The notes: generated by a model from the letters alone, not told the origin. DNA of 22,223 bases from Didymodactylos carnosus (GCA_905250885.1 CAJNOQ010002899.1:1-22223); one strand, 5' to 3'. Positions 9,696 through 21,494 are shown, counted from the first letter of the stretch. Made by a program: numbers and translations.

Positions 9696-10330
9696 ATTTT
9701 ATATTTTGACTGTGATATTTGGAGTTTTTTAATTTAATAATTTTTATACTATATAGTAAATAACTAACTGTTTTTCTGCACATTTAAATTTCATTGATAT
9801 GCTGTAGTTATTAAAAAATGCTATCACTATACCTATTAGATTAAACACAACTTCGTCAGCAACGAAAATTTCTCTCAACTTTGGATAGTTGACTATATCA
9901 AAACTAAATTTAGCTCGTTTAACGTATCATTTCATTTACATTTTACTACCGACTGTATACATTTCAAAATCGAGAAAAGTGGAACTTCGGCTCCTGGCAT
10001 TTTCTGTTTAATGCTTATTGAGGGTGAGTGCGCGGTAAATATCTGAGATTGAATGTATCATCAGAACCGATTGTTATTAGATCATCAAACCGAAGTCTCA
10101 TCTTTCTCTAGATTTTGAAATCTATACAGTCGATCTAGTAAGATGTAGATGTAAACAAAAAACTAGATAAAAACATTTTTTTAATCAAAAACTATAAATC
10201 CGGGAACCGAAAGCTTTGTTGGGACATATACTTCGCGGTGTCCTCTACAAACTGATTAGAAAAAAATGGGTGGGGGCCCCTCCTTAAGTTGCGTTTGTTG
10301 GTGGAAAACTTCATAAAAATTTTTGGTACC
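9696..10330. other. Gene-free stretch
   Basis: This is the 3' flank of the dioxygenase and has no supported gene. A purine- and G-rich stretch, TGGGTGGGGGCCCCTCC, lies near 10267. No canonical AATAAA signal close to the dioxygenase stop was found. Confidence 0.45.
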
Positions 10331-10505
10331 TCTTATGAATTTCTTACAAATCTCTTATGAAAATCTTATAAGACACTTACGACTGTTCATAGGAAATCTT
10401 AAACAATCTTATATAAGAAACTGATAAGATTCCTATAAGAATCATGTAAGACACTGATAAGAGACTTAGACGTTTCTGGTAAGATTCGTTTTATAAGAAT
10501 TGATG
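10331..10505. repeat. Short-period repeat of TCTTATAAGA-like motifs
   Basis: A degenerate self-complementary motif, TCTTATRAGA, recurs about every 10-13 bp from 10331 to about 10470. A further copy is near 10479-10505. The first three spacings are exactly 11 bp. It is not coding in any frame. It could be a decayed microsatellite or the end of a transposon. Confidence 0.7.
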
Positions 10506-10910
10506 TCTAGGAAAAGTGCTAAATGCCTACAATCGTCCTTAAAGCACAAATTAGCCCAAAGGCAGAATCATAAAATTGTAGAAAAGCAAAAAAATTTCAG
10601 TTAGACGCACTTTAGAGTCGATTATCGATTGCTTTATTGTAAAAATTTAATACCAAAAATAAAATAAATTTTAATATGAAAATAGTTTAAAATGTCGATA
10701 GTTTGCATATTATTTATTATTAATTCTCTGTATGATATTTCTACATATCTATCTACAAAAAGACCTTTCTAACACAATAATTATGAAAGGCAATGAAAGA
10801 AATTTTTGATAAAAACAAAAATATAATCAAGTTATGTTTGATGAAAGAGAAGCTTGGTTTTCAGATGAACGACTAGAGACCACACGAAATAAAATAAAAA
10901 CATAAATATT
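10506..10910. other. Intergenic, 3' flank of the zinc transporter
   Basis: No gene is supported. On the minus strand an AATAAA lies at about 10714-10719, roughly 195 nt past the transporter stop, and could be its polyadenylation signal; this is inference from the motif alone. Confidence 0.4.
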
Positions 10911-13900
10911 TTAATCAAAAAAGTAGACAACCGCAGCCATTGTCGATAAACCAACCATAATACCAATGACATGTAAGAATGTGTCACTAAACACGTATAC
11001 ATCATTTAGAGATATGATGACTAAAGACGACCTGTCTGTCGTACCGTAAAGATATGTTTTCCAATAAATCTGGTACCGTTTTAACTAGTGCAACAAACAA
11101 AAATCCACCAGATGTAAATGGAAGAACATACACTGTTCGAGCACCTGAAAAATATCTAACTCTTATATGCGGTGTCTTATAGGAAAAATCGTATTCCGTT
11201 TCATACCAGCATCAACGATTGAACTTGAGTACAATGCAAATAAAGCACCGAATATTCCCGAGGTTGCCGTCAAGATCTAAAATAATCTCATATTTTGATA
11301 AAGCATCCGTCGTATGCATCCTATTTTACTTGAGCTTTAGCAGCATCCCATCTTGTGAAGCCGGCTTTCAATAATATGGCAAAATCACCTAGTTCGTGAG
11401 GAATTTCATGGATAATGACACTAACTAAGGTTGTGTATCCAACCTAAAAAGTTCCATTATATTCAACACAATATCATTTTCATATATCTACTTACTTTGT
11501 TGCTAAAAGCAAAACTTCCTCCGATAGCTAGTCCATGTGTGAAATTATCGATCATGTTTGCTAATAGATTCAACCAGCCAGTTGTCTAAACAATCAACAG
11601 ACTTATTAGTAGAGTAGTGTATTTATTAGAGAAATAGATAACAACGAACTCTGATCGTTTTCTTTATTGAATTTTCTTTTCTGTGTATGAGTCCATTCTA
11701 AATGAAGGAGATGAAAACTTGACTATCGATTTTCCTTGAACGAAATAACTTTTACAAACCGGCAATATGTCATTCTCGATTTTGGTAATTTTTTCCACCT
11801 AAAAAACATATTCAAGAAACAAAATTAGATATCGTTGAGTACCAAATTTGAGTTTCATCACGAACAAAATTTGAGTTTTTACGTTGCAAGATCATTATAA
11901 AAAATTCTGTAGTGAAACCTTGTTTCTAACGAACTTTTTGTCAGGGAACAAATTTCCTCGTATAACTATAACTAACGAAGTCAGAGACTATAAGTAGAGG
12001 AAAACCAGAAAAATACGTTTGTCTGTACATTACAAAAAGTCTTACAGAGGTGCAACAGAAACACCATATTAACGAAGACAGAAGTAGTAGCCATAAAGAG
12101 CCTCTATCTAAGTCATTAATAGCACACTGCTGTAAGGAACATCTTAAAATGTCCGAAAAGGAGACGATTTTGCATTGTTAATTCGATTTGCTTTCGCTTT
12201 TTGAATAACTGACCTATGTGTACACTTAGGTGCCATAGCAGATCAGCTCTAGCTTCTTGGAGCATCGAAAGTGGATATTAGAGAAAAAAGCCAGGATGAT
12301 TTGAAATCCTACTGTTCCAATTACCAGTAGGGAAACAAGTGAGATACAGAAAAAAACAAGATTAGGCAATAGATAAAATTAAATGATTAAGAAGACCCTT
12401 TTCACCCAGATTTTCTGTTTGTATCGCTTGCGTTTATTCTGAATGTTTAATATTTTGAAGAGATCTGAGCATTTTGTTTAGAATCTCTTGGCTTCATCTA
12501 GACTATATACAACAAATGCAGAGTGTACAGCACACTCTGAAGAACTAACGTATCTTCTGTTTACAGTTTTCGAAAAAAGAGAGTATACAATTACTATCAA
12601 CACTAAAACATGGCGATTTTACGAATACCTCGAGAACGAAAAGCGATAGAGACTTGTAGTTTTCATTAATCTGTATCGAAGATCTGACCGCATCATCATC
12701 ATTCGATGGATGTTGGAAAACCGGTTTTCAGATGTTGTACCTCAAAAGTCTTTAAAAGAGTGAAGTCCAGACGAAAAAGTTGTCGTGGCGAACTCTATGT
12801 TAAAAGTGTGTAACTGGTAGCCTACTGTGCCCTCTACAAATGCAAGCAAGACTGAGATGGCTATCGGTCATGATTTGGGAATTCGAACAAACCATTGGGT
12901 CTGTAAGCACTGGACTGCCTTAAACTTTTATCCGATAACCTTGTGAACGAATGGAAATGTAAGTTATCAGTTATGGTGAATCTCGTACCAATGTGTCTTT
13001 TTGAATAAAAAGCTGTCTACCTCGTCTAAACGCAAATTAGATGAATAACCCATTTTGGACTAATCTCATCGAAAATTCAGAAAGTCTTACTCGTCTAAAC
13101 CAATCGATCTTACGAGGTTATAAATCGCTTTTGAACTTGGACTACTTGCATCTTGTAGACCTCAGTGAGTGGTGAAATATCTATTTCAAGTTTTGGTCGA
13201 AAAACACGGTTTTGACCCTAAATCTTTGATTTCTCAGTCAAACAAAGTCCGATAGGCGTGATATTTTTACTGTGACCACTAGTCATAGTGGCCATGTTTC
13301 ACTGAAAGTTTGAGCAATATCACTGAACGGCTTCCATAGTCGAAAATTTTGAAAGTTTTTCGAAATTTGCCATTATTACGTGCGAGTGTGCTCCGAAATG
13401 AAAGCTTCGATAGAGCTGATATTTTGAGCATCTAAAGAGATAGTCATGAACTAAATATGATAAAAGTTTGAGCTCATTCCAACACTCCTAGGCGCAGCTA
13501 TACAGTTCTCATTATCTCATGTAACTCATATTACTCTCATAGAAAGAATAAATACATACTACTGATAATGAAAACTGTATGGCTGCGCCTAGGAGTGTTG
13601 GAATGAGCTTTTACCATATTTAGTTCATGACTGATGTCGCCTTGTTTTAAGAAAAGCAAATTTATCTATTTTGCTTTCAACATCCTGCTGAAGGACTACG
13701 ACAGCACCTAAAGTACTGAACATTCCAACAGTTTTAGTAAGAAACCAAAATAAGTTGACAAGGTTTTCGAACAGATCATTGTTCTTTTTATACAACTAAC
13801 AAATGCATAAGAAATGAATGATTTTTTCATGAATTATAAAAGTAAAATGGAAGAGCGGCAGTAGCAAGCGTCTTAAAATAGGATGGATGAAAAGAAACAA

Positions 13901-15463
13901 GACGGACTAGGAGTACATTGGTTTTTTTTCGTATTTTTCAAAAATTCATAATAAATAGTTTGTATTTTCGTAAAAACGAGTTAGAACATATTCTTAAAAT
14001 GGCAGTTTTGTACAAAGAACATTTCTTTACAAGATAGTATACAAAAGGTATTCTAGAAGTTCTATTTTTCCCTTTAGAAAGCGTTTTCCTCAAACCTACG
14101 GTCGGTTATAACCGCAGTTTTTAACCAATACGTCTCTCTATTAAAAACGCTTTTTAAAGAAACCAAAAAAAATTTTAAAACTACTATAAACCATCTTGTA
14201 AAGAAATGTTTTCTCTACAAAACTGCCGTTTTAAAAAAACGTTGTAACTCGTTTTTACGAAAGTGCAAACCATTTATTGTGAATTTGTGAAAAATACGAA
14301 AAAGAAAATGATGCACTCCTAAGGCCAACGGAACAGAAAGATGAAATTTGCCTATATTATGTGAGGTTTACTACTTCTAACTTGTTCAAGAGCAAACCGG
14401 AAAAATGGATCTGTGAGACCCCCGTTTTTTTTCACTACTTTTTTTCATTTTTCCGTATTATTGTGAATATTTTCCCAAATTGATAGGTGATCTAACCAGG
14501 ATTAAACTACATCAATAGGACAAATTAGACAATATTTGGAAAGAGAGAACTCTTTTTCAATAAACAAATTTTGTAACAAAAATGTCAAATGAGCAAAAGG
14601 CTATTTCTGGTAATAAATTTTTTTCGTTCATTCTAGTCAGCATAAAGTTTAGAATTCAAATCAATTCCAAAACTATATGACATTATGATGTTCGCTTTGG
14701 TAAGACAGATGAATTCCACTCACAAAAACTGATCAGCGCATGATCTGGTTCGTTTATTGTGAGAAATACACTCCTATTATTTTTGACTTTGTAAGAATTT
14801 CTTCTCTACAATGCATTTGCATACCTGTTTCGTTGTTTGTCTTTTTCTTAACGTTTGATCAACGCGCGGTTCATCTCTTTTATGTGAAAATACATTTTCT
14901 TCATCGGCTTCTTGTTGATCACTAGCATCAGGAAATATTTTTTCAATTAACATAAAAAATAGAAATCCACTCAACAGCGACACACCGATAATAATTGTTG
15001 ACCATTTATCTGTTCCAACGCGTGACCATGTTTCAGGCAACAAATGTAAAAAAACGTCTCCTAACAGACTTCCGACAGCAACACTCAATAGTAGTACAAA
15101 CACAGGATTCTTCTCTGAAACAAAAAGTATAACTTAAAAAACCAATAAGAATAAAAATCCGAAATGAGTCTTACGTTTTTTTGATTGATAACCGTGTTCA
15201 ATATTTGGTAAGAAAAGTATTGGCAATATTCCAGTTAGACCCACAACACCTGCACCACCAATTGAATAAAGCCACGTTTCCACTGTGTACGAATCATATG
15301 ATTGTATAGTAGAATTTATTCTAGAAAAAGGCTCTGCTGTTTTCGATGATGATGACAATATTGTTAATGTACCATTTGTCTCTTGACTAGTTCGGTGGAC
15401 AACCATAAATACGTTTGTGACAAGTAGAAACGGTATTATCAAAATAAAATGGGACTGTGACAT
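10911..15463 (-). CDS. SLC39A13: ZIP-family zinc transporter, ZIP13-like, seven exons
   Basis: ZIP13 proteins move zinc toward the cytosol from secretory compartments. Exons on the minus strand are 15175-15463, 14825-15114, 11496-11585, 11330-11443, 11207-11276, 11045-11144 and 10911-10986. They join in frame into 342 codons, close to the roughly 370 of human ZIP13. The start is the first ATG and gives a hydrophobic signal-like segment (residues 5-22). Family motifs are GDVFLHLLPETW (115-126), WLNLLANMIDNFTHGLAIGG (197-216) in membrane segment 4, and HEIPHELGDFAIL (235-247) in segment 5. These hold the metal-site histidines and glutamates of the LIV-1 group. LPFTSGGFLFVALV and a final hydrophobic segment follow. 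DNFTHG rather than HNFTDG points to ZIP13, not ZIP7. The loop before segment 4 is acidic and basic and lacks a long His-rich run. Introns are 52-62 nt except the second, which is 3,239 nt. Splice sites are predicted by eye. Confidence 0.93.
13442..13632. repeat. Inverted repeat with ~70-bp arms inside the ZIP intron
   Basis: The left arm (13442-13516) is the reverse complement of the right arm (13564-13632). Blocks such as GCGCCTAGGAGTGTTGGAAT and ATATTTAGTTCATGACT are shared. The right arm lacks about five bases relative to the left. The loop is about 47 bp. Transcription of the intron would produce a long hairpin RNA. It may be a MITE or a local inverted duplication. Confidence 0.88.
13908..14321. 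mobile_element. Fold-back MITE-like element, nearly palindromic over ~414 bp
   Basis: The element begins TAGGAGT and ends ACTCCTA, and its two halves pair over nearly the whole length. Shared blocks include TTTCGTAAAAACGAGTTA, CGGCAGTTTTGTA-like and ACATTTCTTTACAAGAT. The centre contains CGGTTATAACCG. There is no coding frame, so it depends on an outside transposase. The outermost TA on both sides could be a TA target-site duplication, as in Tc1/mariner elements, but this cannot be separated from the repeat itself. Confidence 0.85.
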
Positions 15464-16424
15464 TCAACAGACGCTATAAAGACTCGATTGTACTCCTGAA
15501 TGTCTTACATTTGTCGGAATTATTTTTCATATGTGTGAGTGCAAGTTTCAAGTAAGTACTCAGTATAATGATTTCTATGAAATTGTCTTCGAGGAATAGT
15601 AATGAAGAAACAAATATATCGAGTGATTATACTCTGAAAGACGAATAAATAACGCAAATATTAAAAGGAGAATATCATCTGTGTTCTCATTCACCGTCTG
15701 TCTGTCTTCGTTCGCGTAAACTTTATATCAAATTGCTAGATGTATACTTAGAGTATTTTTCTTTATTTTAGACGTGAATGACATATTCTCTCCATTTTTT
15801 CTTCGATCGTTCTTTCCACCATTGTCAAATATTATGATGTTGTTGCTTTTTTTTCTTTTTCTTAACGTTCTGTTGGCGTTACATATGACTCAATTCAACA
15901 ATGATACGTAAAAGATCTCTAAATGAAGCTAAATGTCTAGTATTATTCTGTTTTGCATATATATTAATTAATGAATAATATTGACCTGTTCTTTTTCATT
16001 CCTACAAGAGAAAAGCATTTACCATCATACCTATCAGAATATGGAGATATTCATGTAAGAGTAGTAGGTCACAGTCGAATAAAATGACTAATTATTTATC
16101 TGTTTAGTACCCACAGTGCGTGATGATAGATATCCAGATCTTGTCAAAAGAAATATATTAGAAGACGTGTTACGACTCATCCTGATCATATATCAGTGAC
16201 GCATTAAAAATGTGAAGGATGATAAAATCAGTGTCTTTATCCATTTTTTTTTCTTCATTGGTACAGCTGTTTTTACTATATTATTTTTAAAACTACTAAA
16301 TACATCTCTCCAAAATGTGAACGTTCATTTTTTATTGTCAAGATTTGCTAATGTCCGATTTTATGAGAAATTCACTCTTGCTGATGTCAATACCACAGGA
16401 TCTTTTTTTCCTATTTATAGCGTT
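15464..16424. other. Upstream region of the zinc transporter; possible gene scraps
   Basis: The promoter of the ZIP13-like gene (minus strand) must lie in the first part, but no element can be assigned. Near 16054-16111 a plausible 53-nt intron (GTAAGAGTAG to CTGTTTAG) joins two short open stretches, the second starting TACCCACAGTGCG and open for about 80 bases. A 74-codon hydrophobic plus-strand frame (16212-16436) follows. I recognise none of these, and they may be chance. Confidence 0.35.
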
Positions 16425-16935
16425 ATAAAGCTATAAAACATGCTTTTTTTAAAATTATGGTATTACAACGTTATAGATTTATCTCATTGCAACGCGATAA
16501 ACGTAGCCCGTCGTGTCATAATGCGTTGCAAAGTTATTTTTCAGGAATTTATGGCGTTGTAAGTGGATAAAAACTTTCATTGCATTAGAACTCTATAAAT
16601 TTATAGCATTATAATGCGTTTCAATTTTTATCTCGTTACAACGCAATTACATTTGTCTACCGTCTTATAATACGTTACATTCTACTGTATTATAACGCGT
16701 TTGAGTTTTATACTTTAATATAATGCGCTAGAAATTAATGCCTTATAATTCGTTAGATGTTTTATATAATTATAATGTCATAAATTTGGAAAAACTTGTA
16801 TAGCGTTACAACTCATTGTATTGTAAGGAGTTAATATCTAATAGATTACAATGCATTATTCTTTTCTATCTCATTGCAATGAGCTAAGACAATGGAACTC
16901 GGTGTAACACGATAGATATTAATGCGTTACAACGA
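16425..16935. repeat. Array of degenerate ATAAYGCGTT / GCGTTACAAC motifs
   Basis: At least fourteen variants of a motif around (T)ATAATGCGTT, or its complement-like form CGTTACAACGC, occur at irregular 20-60 bp spacing. Examples are near 16521, 16612, 16637, 16669, 16691, 16720, 16745, 16804 and 16922. One more copy (TAGCGTTACAGCGCC) is near 17128. The spacers are AT-rich. The density is far above that elsewhere in the window. No open frame spans the array. It could be a decayed satellite or a cluster of protein-binding sites. Confidence 0.75.
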
Positions 16936-17033
16936 GTTATCCAACGACGGTATCCAAAACGGTATCATGGTTTTCGCATAAAGGACACATTTTCATAAAA
17001 TTTTGAGAACGCCAATCGATTCTTCTCGAAAAG

Positions 17034-18700
17034 TTGGTCCGGAAAAAATTACTTCAACTATATCAGACATATACCTTACTGACTTCGGACATAAGCTCCC
17101 ACAACACACTTATTGCCACTATCACGTATAGCGTTACAGCGCCTCAACAGTTAATTGATCGAAGTAATTTGGAACAATTGCGTACACATTTATCAGAGTG
17201 TGACTTTCAACCGTTATAGTGTGAAAAAATGAAAAACGGTTTTTGCTGTAACGATAGAAAACGGCACTAGTAATGGTCGCCTGGCTATGTGAAAATGCGT
17301 AAGCATAATTGTCTGATGAGGGATTATTCACGCATTCAGAAACAAAATGAAGTCAGAAAAGATGCTTTAAAGTAATAACATCAGCAGGATGATAGTGATA
17401 TTACAGTCATAGAAAACTCGGCTCATCAAGTTCCATGGAAAACTTAGTGATCTCCATACCTCAAACCTATCAGGTAAAACGTAGATTCCATCAACTAATG
17501 AATGAACTTCATATTTCTGAGCTAAATGAGCTGTTTATAGATAATTGTAATGAATATTCAGCCGATATCAAGAATTGCATCCGGTTTATACGAAGTACAG
17601 AAACTATATGAACTCGTTATAGAGTAGGAAGAGCAAGCCCCTTTTCTCGTAAATCTATGCGCTATGAGAAGCAGTGCAGAAAATTAGAAAAGGCGAACTT
17701 TTCTTCATCAATAATAGGAGGAAAAGGGTGAGTGCTAAACAAATGTTTGCCATTAATTATGATGGTCTTTTTTCTCCAAAAGATGAACAGAGAGAAACAA
17801 AACTCGGTAAAACCTTGAGAAACTGAAATTATAGATTCACCGACTGTCTTGAGATAACCGCTGTCAGAAACAGGTAACAACAGTTGAAGAAGAAGCTAGG
17901 CGCGAGAGTTGCTCTATAGTACCGTATTTCGAGCCGCCTCAAAACTGTAAACTTTTGTAATCGCCTTTTCCACTGTTTGAGATCAAAATAATTCAACAGA
18001 GATGAAGATTTTTAGGTTTTTCTACCCAAAAAACGCCACTTCGAAGGTATTTGCAGCCTGAGACATTTTTGTTATAAAAGTCAGAGTGCGGCATTAACTT
18101 TCATTAGTTCGAGTTTCGATCTGTGTAAAATTCTACTTACGATCTCAAAAACTGTTAGTTGAGTGAATCAAACTCAATGATGAATATATTTTTTTCTTTT
18201 TCTTTCTAGATTCTCGTACAATTTGTGTTTTACACACTGATCCAACTAACTGTTTTAAACTGTTAATTAAACTGTTCAATGACACTAGTGCATATGAATA
18301 TAGTAAACCATTGGATCCACCATTACATTTACAATCAGATGAATGATATCACACCTGTTTAGTACAAAACAAGTATGACGCTAAATATTATCAATTACAA
18401 ATGTGGATAAACGAAAAGGTTAAACGACAACTGATTTCAAATTGCCTGATGTATGAGGATTCTGAATTTGACTTACAACTGGAATTTGACAACGCCAAAA
18501 TTATCAACAGCAGATAGGTGAAACCTTTGTTCACCGAGAAAATCATCAAAAACTGTCTTTTCACAATTCACCATCACACACAGCAAATCTTGACTCGACT
18601 CGTGTGTAAGCGAGTTTGGAGGAAAATAATATTTATCGATTTTCTAGCAGATCCTCCATATAAAATACTATTACTTCTTTTTTTGCATATTCATACATAA
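17034..18700 (+). pseudogene. Broken, unrecognised coding region
   Basis: Several stretches have the amino-acid make-up of real protein but are split by stops and frame changes. 17034-17447 is one frame, with stops at 17217, near 17270 and near 17355; it includes TAPQQLIDRSNLEQLRTHLS and QQDDSDITVIENSAHQVPWK. 17435-17719 is a second frame with one internal TGA at 17609; it includes RRFHQLMNELHISELNELFI and continues past the TGA. 17853-17958 is a third piece (TVEEEARRESCSIVPYFEPP). 18210-18700 follows a good 3' splice signal (TTTCTTTCTAG) and is a single frame of about 163 codons interrupted by one TGA (about 18341) and one TAG (18515); it contains DAKYYQLQMWINEKVKRQLI. I recognise no family. 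It may be one decayed multi-exon gene or pieces of a transposon. Confidence 0.5.
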
Positions 18701-19314
18701 GGAGCTTCGCACAAATTAGTCTACTTAACAGAGTGGATTGGAGCAGGTGGATAACTGTGCCACTGCGTCACTTTAAGTGACGAAGTGACACTCTAAGGTG
18801 ATGAAATGTCACTTCGAAGTGTGTGCAGCAAAATTGGAGGTTACTTCCCCTTGATGGTGACGGTTGTCAAGCAAAACTAAACACACATTCAGTTTCTCTT
18901 CCTTTCACAATCTTTACAAGCATGAGCGGTGCACAAACGTTGACAGTCAGCACGCGAACAGAAAGAAAAAAGACAAACAAACTAGGAAGACTTCTACCTT
19001 TAAACTATTTTAATCTTTACTTTCTACAGTGAAGAGCGGGTGGGTAGCTGTTTTGTTATGCTTGAGTTTTTTTACATCTTAGAACCAACACTACCATTAT
19101 TGTGCTTCGAAAATCGTCCAGCTGCTTTGTGTAGATATATGAAAAGCTAATATGACTTTCCCATATTACAGTACATTTTATTAGACAAAACGAGTGACAC
19201 ACCGTAGAGGCTCTACACAGGCAAAATAAATTTAACGAATGTAATGCTAAACCACGCCTGCTTTCATCAGCATTAAACTTCTTCCACTTAGGTGAATCAT
19301 ACGTCACACCACTC
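18701..19314. other. Gene-free stretch with a palindrome cluster
   Basis: Between 18755 and 18822 the sequence is built from GTCACTT and AAGTGAC in both orientations. It includes a 17-base odd palindrome at 18766-18782 (CGTCACTTTAAGTGACG). The rest has no supported gene. The end of this stretch would be the upstream region of the ART-TPR pseudogene. Confidence 0.6.
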
Positions 19315-21494
19315 ATGGCTGCGGCTTACATAAGCAAATCTGCTCATTCAACAGGAAACACGACATCCCGATCAAAAACACGCAATCTCGAGACATTTAC
19401 TCTGCTATGGCCCGATGCCGATGTCGATGCGACTCAAGATAATTTCGACACACAACTCAAACTGAGAGGTGTCATCAACTGTTTGCAGACGTTTGAAGTT
19501 GTCGATGAGTGTGAACACCATATTCGAGAGATGAAAGATGAGAAAGTGGTGTTAACAGTCTCTGGTCGACTGGGGTGTGAAATAGTGCCGGAAGTGCATG
19601 ATCTCCGTCAGATTATGTGTACTGCATGGATGAAGAGAGCAGCAAGAAATGGTCACAACACTATACAAAAGTGAGCACACTCTATACACTGCGTTTGATG
19701 ATTTATGACTATCGTTCATGTTGCAGGTCAAAGGTGTGATTGTGAAGAAGACCGATCTGGTCACCAGAATCAGTGCCGATCAAGTGAAACGAGAGAAGGC
19801 AGAAGAAACTGCAGTCATTGAGGTATTCAGTCGAGAAGAATCGCACAGTGATCTCAACGCATCCTTCATGTGGTTTCAGCTGCTCATCGACATCTTTCTG
19901 CGCATGACACACTCAGACACATCCGGAGATCAACTAACTCATCGACATTTGCAAAAAGAATTACAATGGAAATGAAACTGAGCTCGAAGCTCTTCGTGAG
20001 TTCGCAGAGGGCTATTCGCGGTCGAGTGCTGCGTGGTGGTACACTCGCGAGTGCTTTTTGTTTAAGGTGCAGCATCAGGTGGGAACTACGTTATACAGGA
20101 TCAGGCCCACAAGACATCGACATTCTGATATCATTTCGTTTTCTCATCACTGACATCCACAAGCAACTTCAGCGAGAACAGGACAAGCAGCACTCCTCAT
20201 CACAGTCTATCACGGTCAGGGCATGACAAAACAAGAAGTGGACAAGATAAGTGAGAGTGTGGGTGAATTGATCCCGATGCACTCTTTCTTGTCGACAAGT
20301 GTTGATCGAGAGACAGCTGTCACTTTCATTCACACTGTCGCGCATGATGCGGAGAAAGTGTTATTTGTGATCGAAGCTGACACTCGTCTGCAGACTGCAC
20401 CATTTGCTTCCATCTCACATATGAGTTATTATGATGACGAAGGTGAAGTATTGTTCATTCTCGGTGCTGTGTTTCGAATTGAGAAAGTGGATCGTGATGG
20501 TGGTGTGTGGATGGATGGTGAGGTTGGTGCTGTGCAGTCAAGCTGATGAGGAGATGAAGAAGATGATGTATCGTATGAAGAAGGAAATTGGAAGAGGTGA
20601 AGTGACATTCTATTCACTTAGATGTTCGTTGCAGAGGATGGGTGAGTATGAGAAGGCTGAAACATGTATTCAACGAGGACTTCTTGAATTGCCACAGAAT
20701 GATCCAGAAGAGGCAGGCTGTTACCATGTAGTGAAGTATTCAACTATCGAGCATGACTGATATTGCCAAGTGGGAATGTGGAGTGGGAATGAGAAGACGA
20801 TGCTAGTAGCGACCACTGTTGATTGTGAACGGTTGCAGGACACATGAACACATCGCACTTGGCATGATTGCTGATGACAAAGGTGATTACACCTTGTTCC
20901 TTGAACATCACAACAGATTCCTCGCACTCAAACGCCACATACTAGCACCAGATCATGAAAGTATTGGATATAGTTACAACAGCATTGGTGAAGTTCATCG
21001 GAAGATGGGTGATAATGAATCAGTACTACAGAACTATGAGAAAGCCTTGTCAATATTCATGCCGTTCGTGTACATCATGTCCCACTGACACTGCAAGTGG
21101 AAGGTGAAGTGCGAAGAGACGGATGGTAGTGAGCGAGTGATGGAATCAGTGTGGTTGAATGATGGAGTGGAAAGTGAATAGTTCACTATCTGAAGTGTTA
21201 TGGTGTAAACCATAAACCTGTTGATGGTATCTACAACAACAAGATTCTTCCTACCAATCACCCAAGTGTAGACGATTCATATATGAACATCGGTGTTGTT
21301 CATGATAAGAAAGGTGAATATGATATGGAAGTGTACACAAAATGGTGTCAAACACATCTTGGTCTAGTCGGCACCTATTGTAATCGGCGATGTTCTCCGT
21401 ATCACCACTAACTTCATATAAAATACTAGTGTGCACAGTGACACAAAGCTGCTTACAGGCTTTTTGAACCATCGAAGATTCTGTAAAGTCTCAA

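Larger units (their letters stand above)
11586..14824 (-). other. Oversized second intron of the ZIP13-like gene
   Basis: The intron lies between a donor at GTATGC (minus strand, 14824 inward) and an acceptor at TTTAG next to 11585. Its 3.2 kb contrasts with 52, 53, 58, 60 and 62 nt for the five others. It contains a hairpin (13442-13632) and a fold-back element (13908-14321). I saw no extra exon of the transporter and no convincing nested gene on either strand. A direct repeat CTCGTCTAAAC near 13021 and 13090 was noted. The remainder is unassigned AT-rich sequence, probably further transposon remains. Confidence 0.85.

Noticed and set aside
10911..11144. Apparent frameshift near the C-terminus of the zinc transporter
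   Set aside because: A 58-nt GT-AG intron at 10987-11044 restores the frame and the expected last membrane segment, so the gene is intact.
14740..14925. 61-codon plus-strand open frame
   Set aside because: It is largely antisense to exon 2 of the zinc transporter and has no motif.
16054..16197. Possible two-exon gene around a 53-nt intron
   Set aside because: Splice signals are plausible, but the flanking open stretches are short, unrecognised and end quickly, so no gene was called.
20429..20617. Minus-strand open frame rich in Ser and Pro
   Set aside because: It is antisense to the ART core of the pseudogene.
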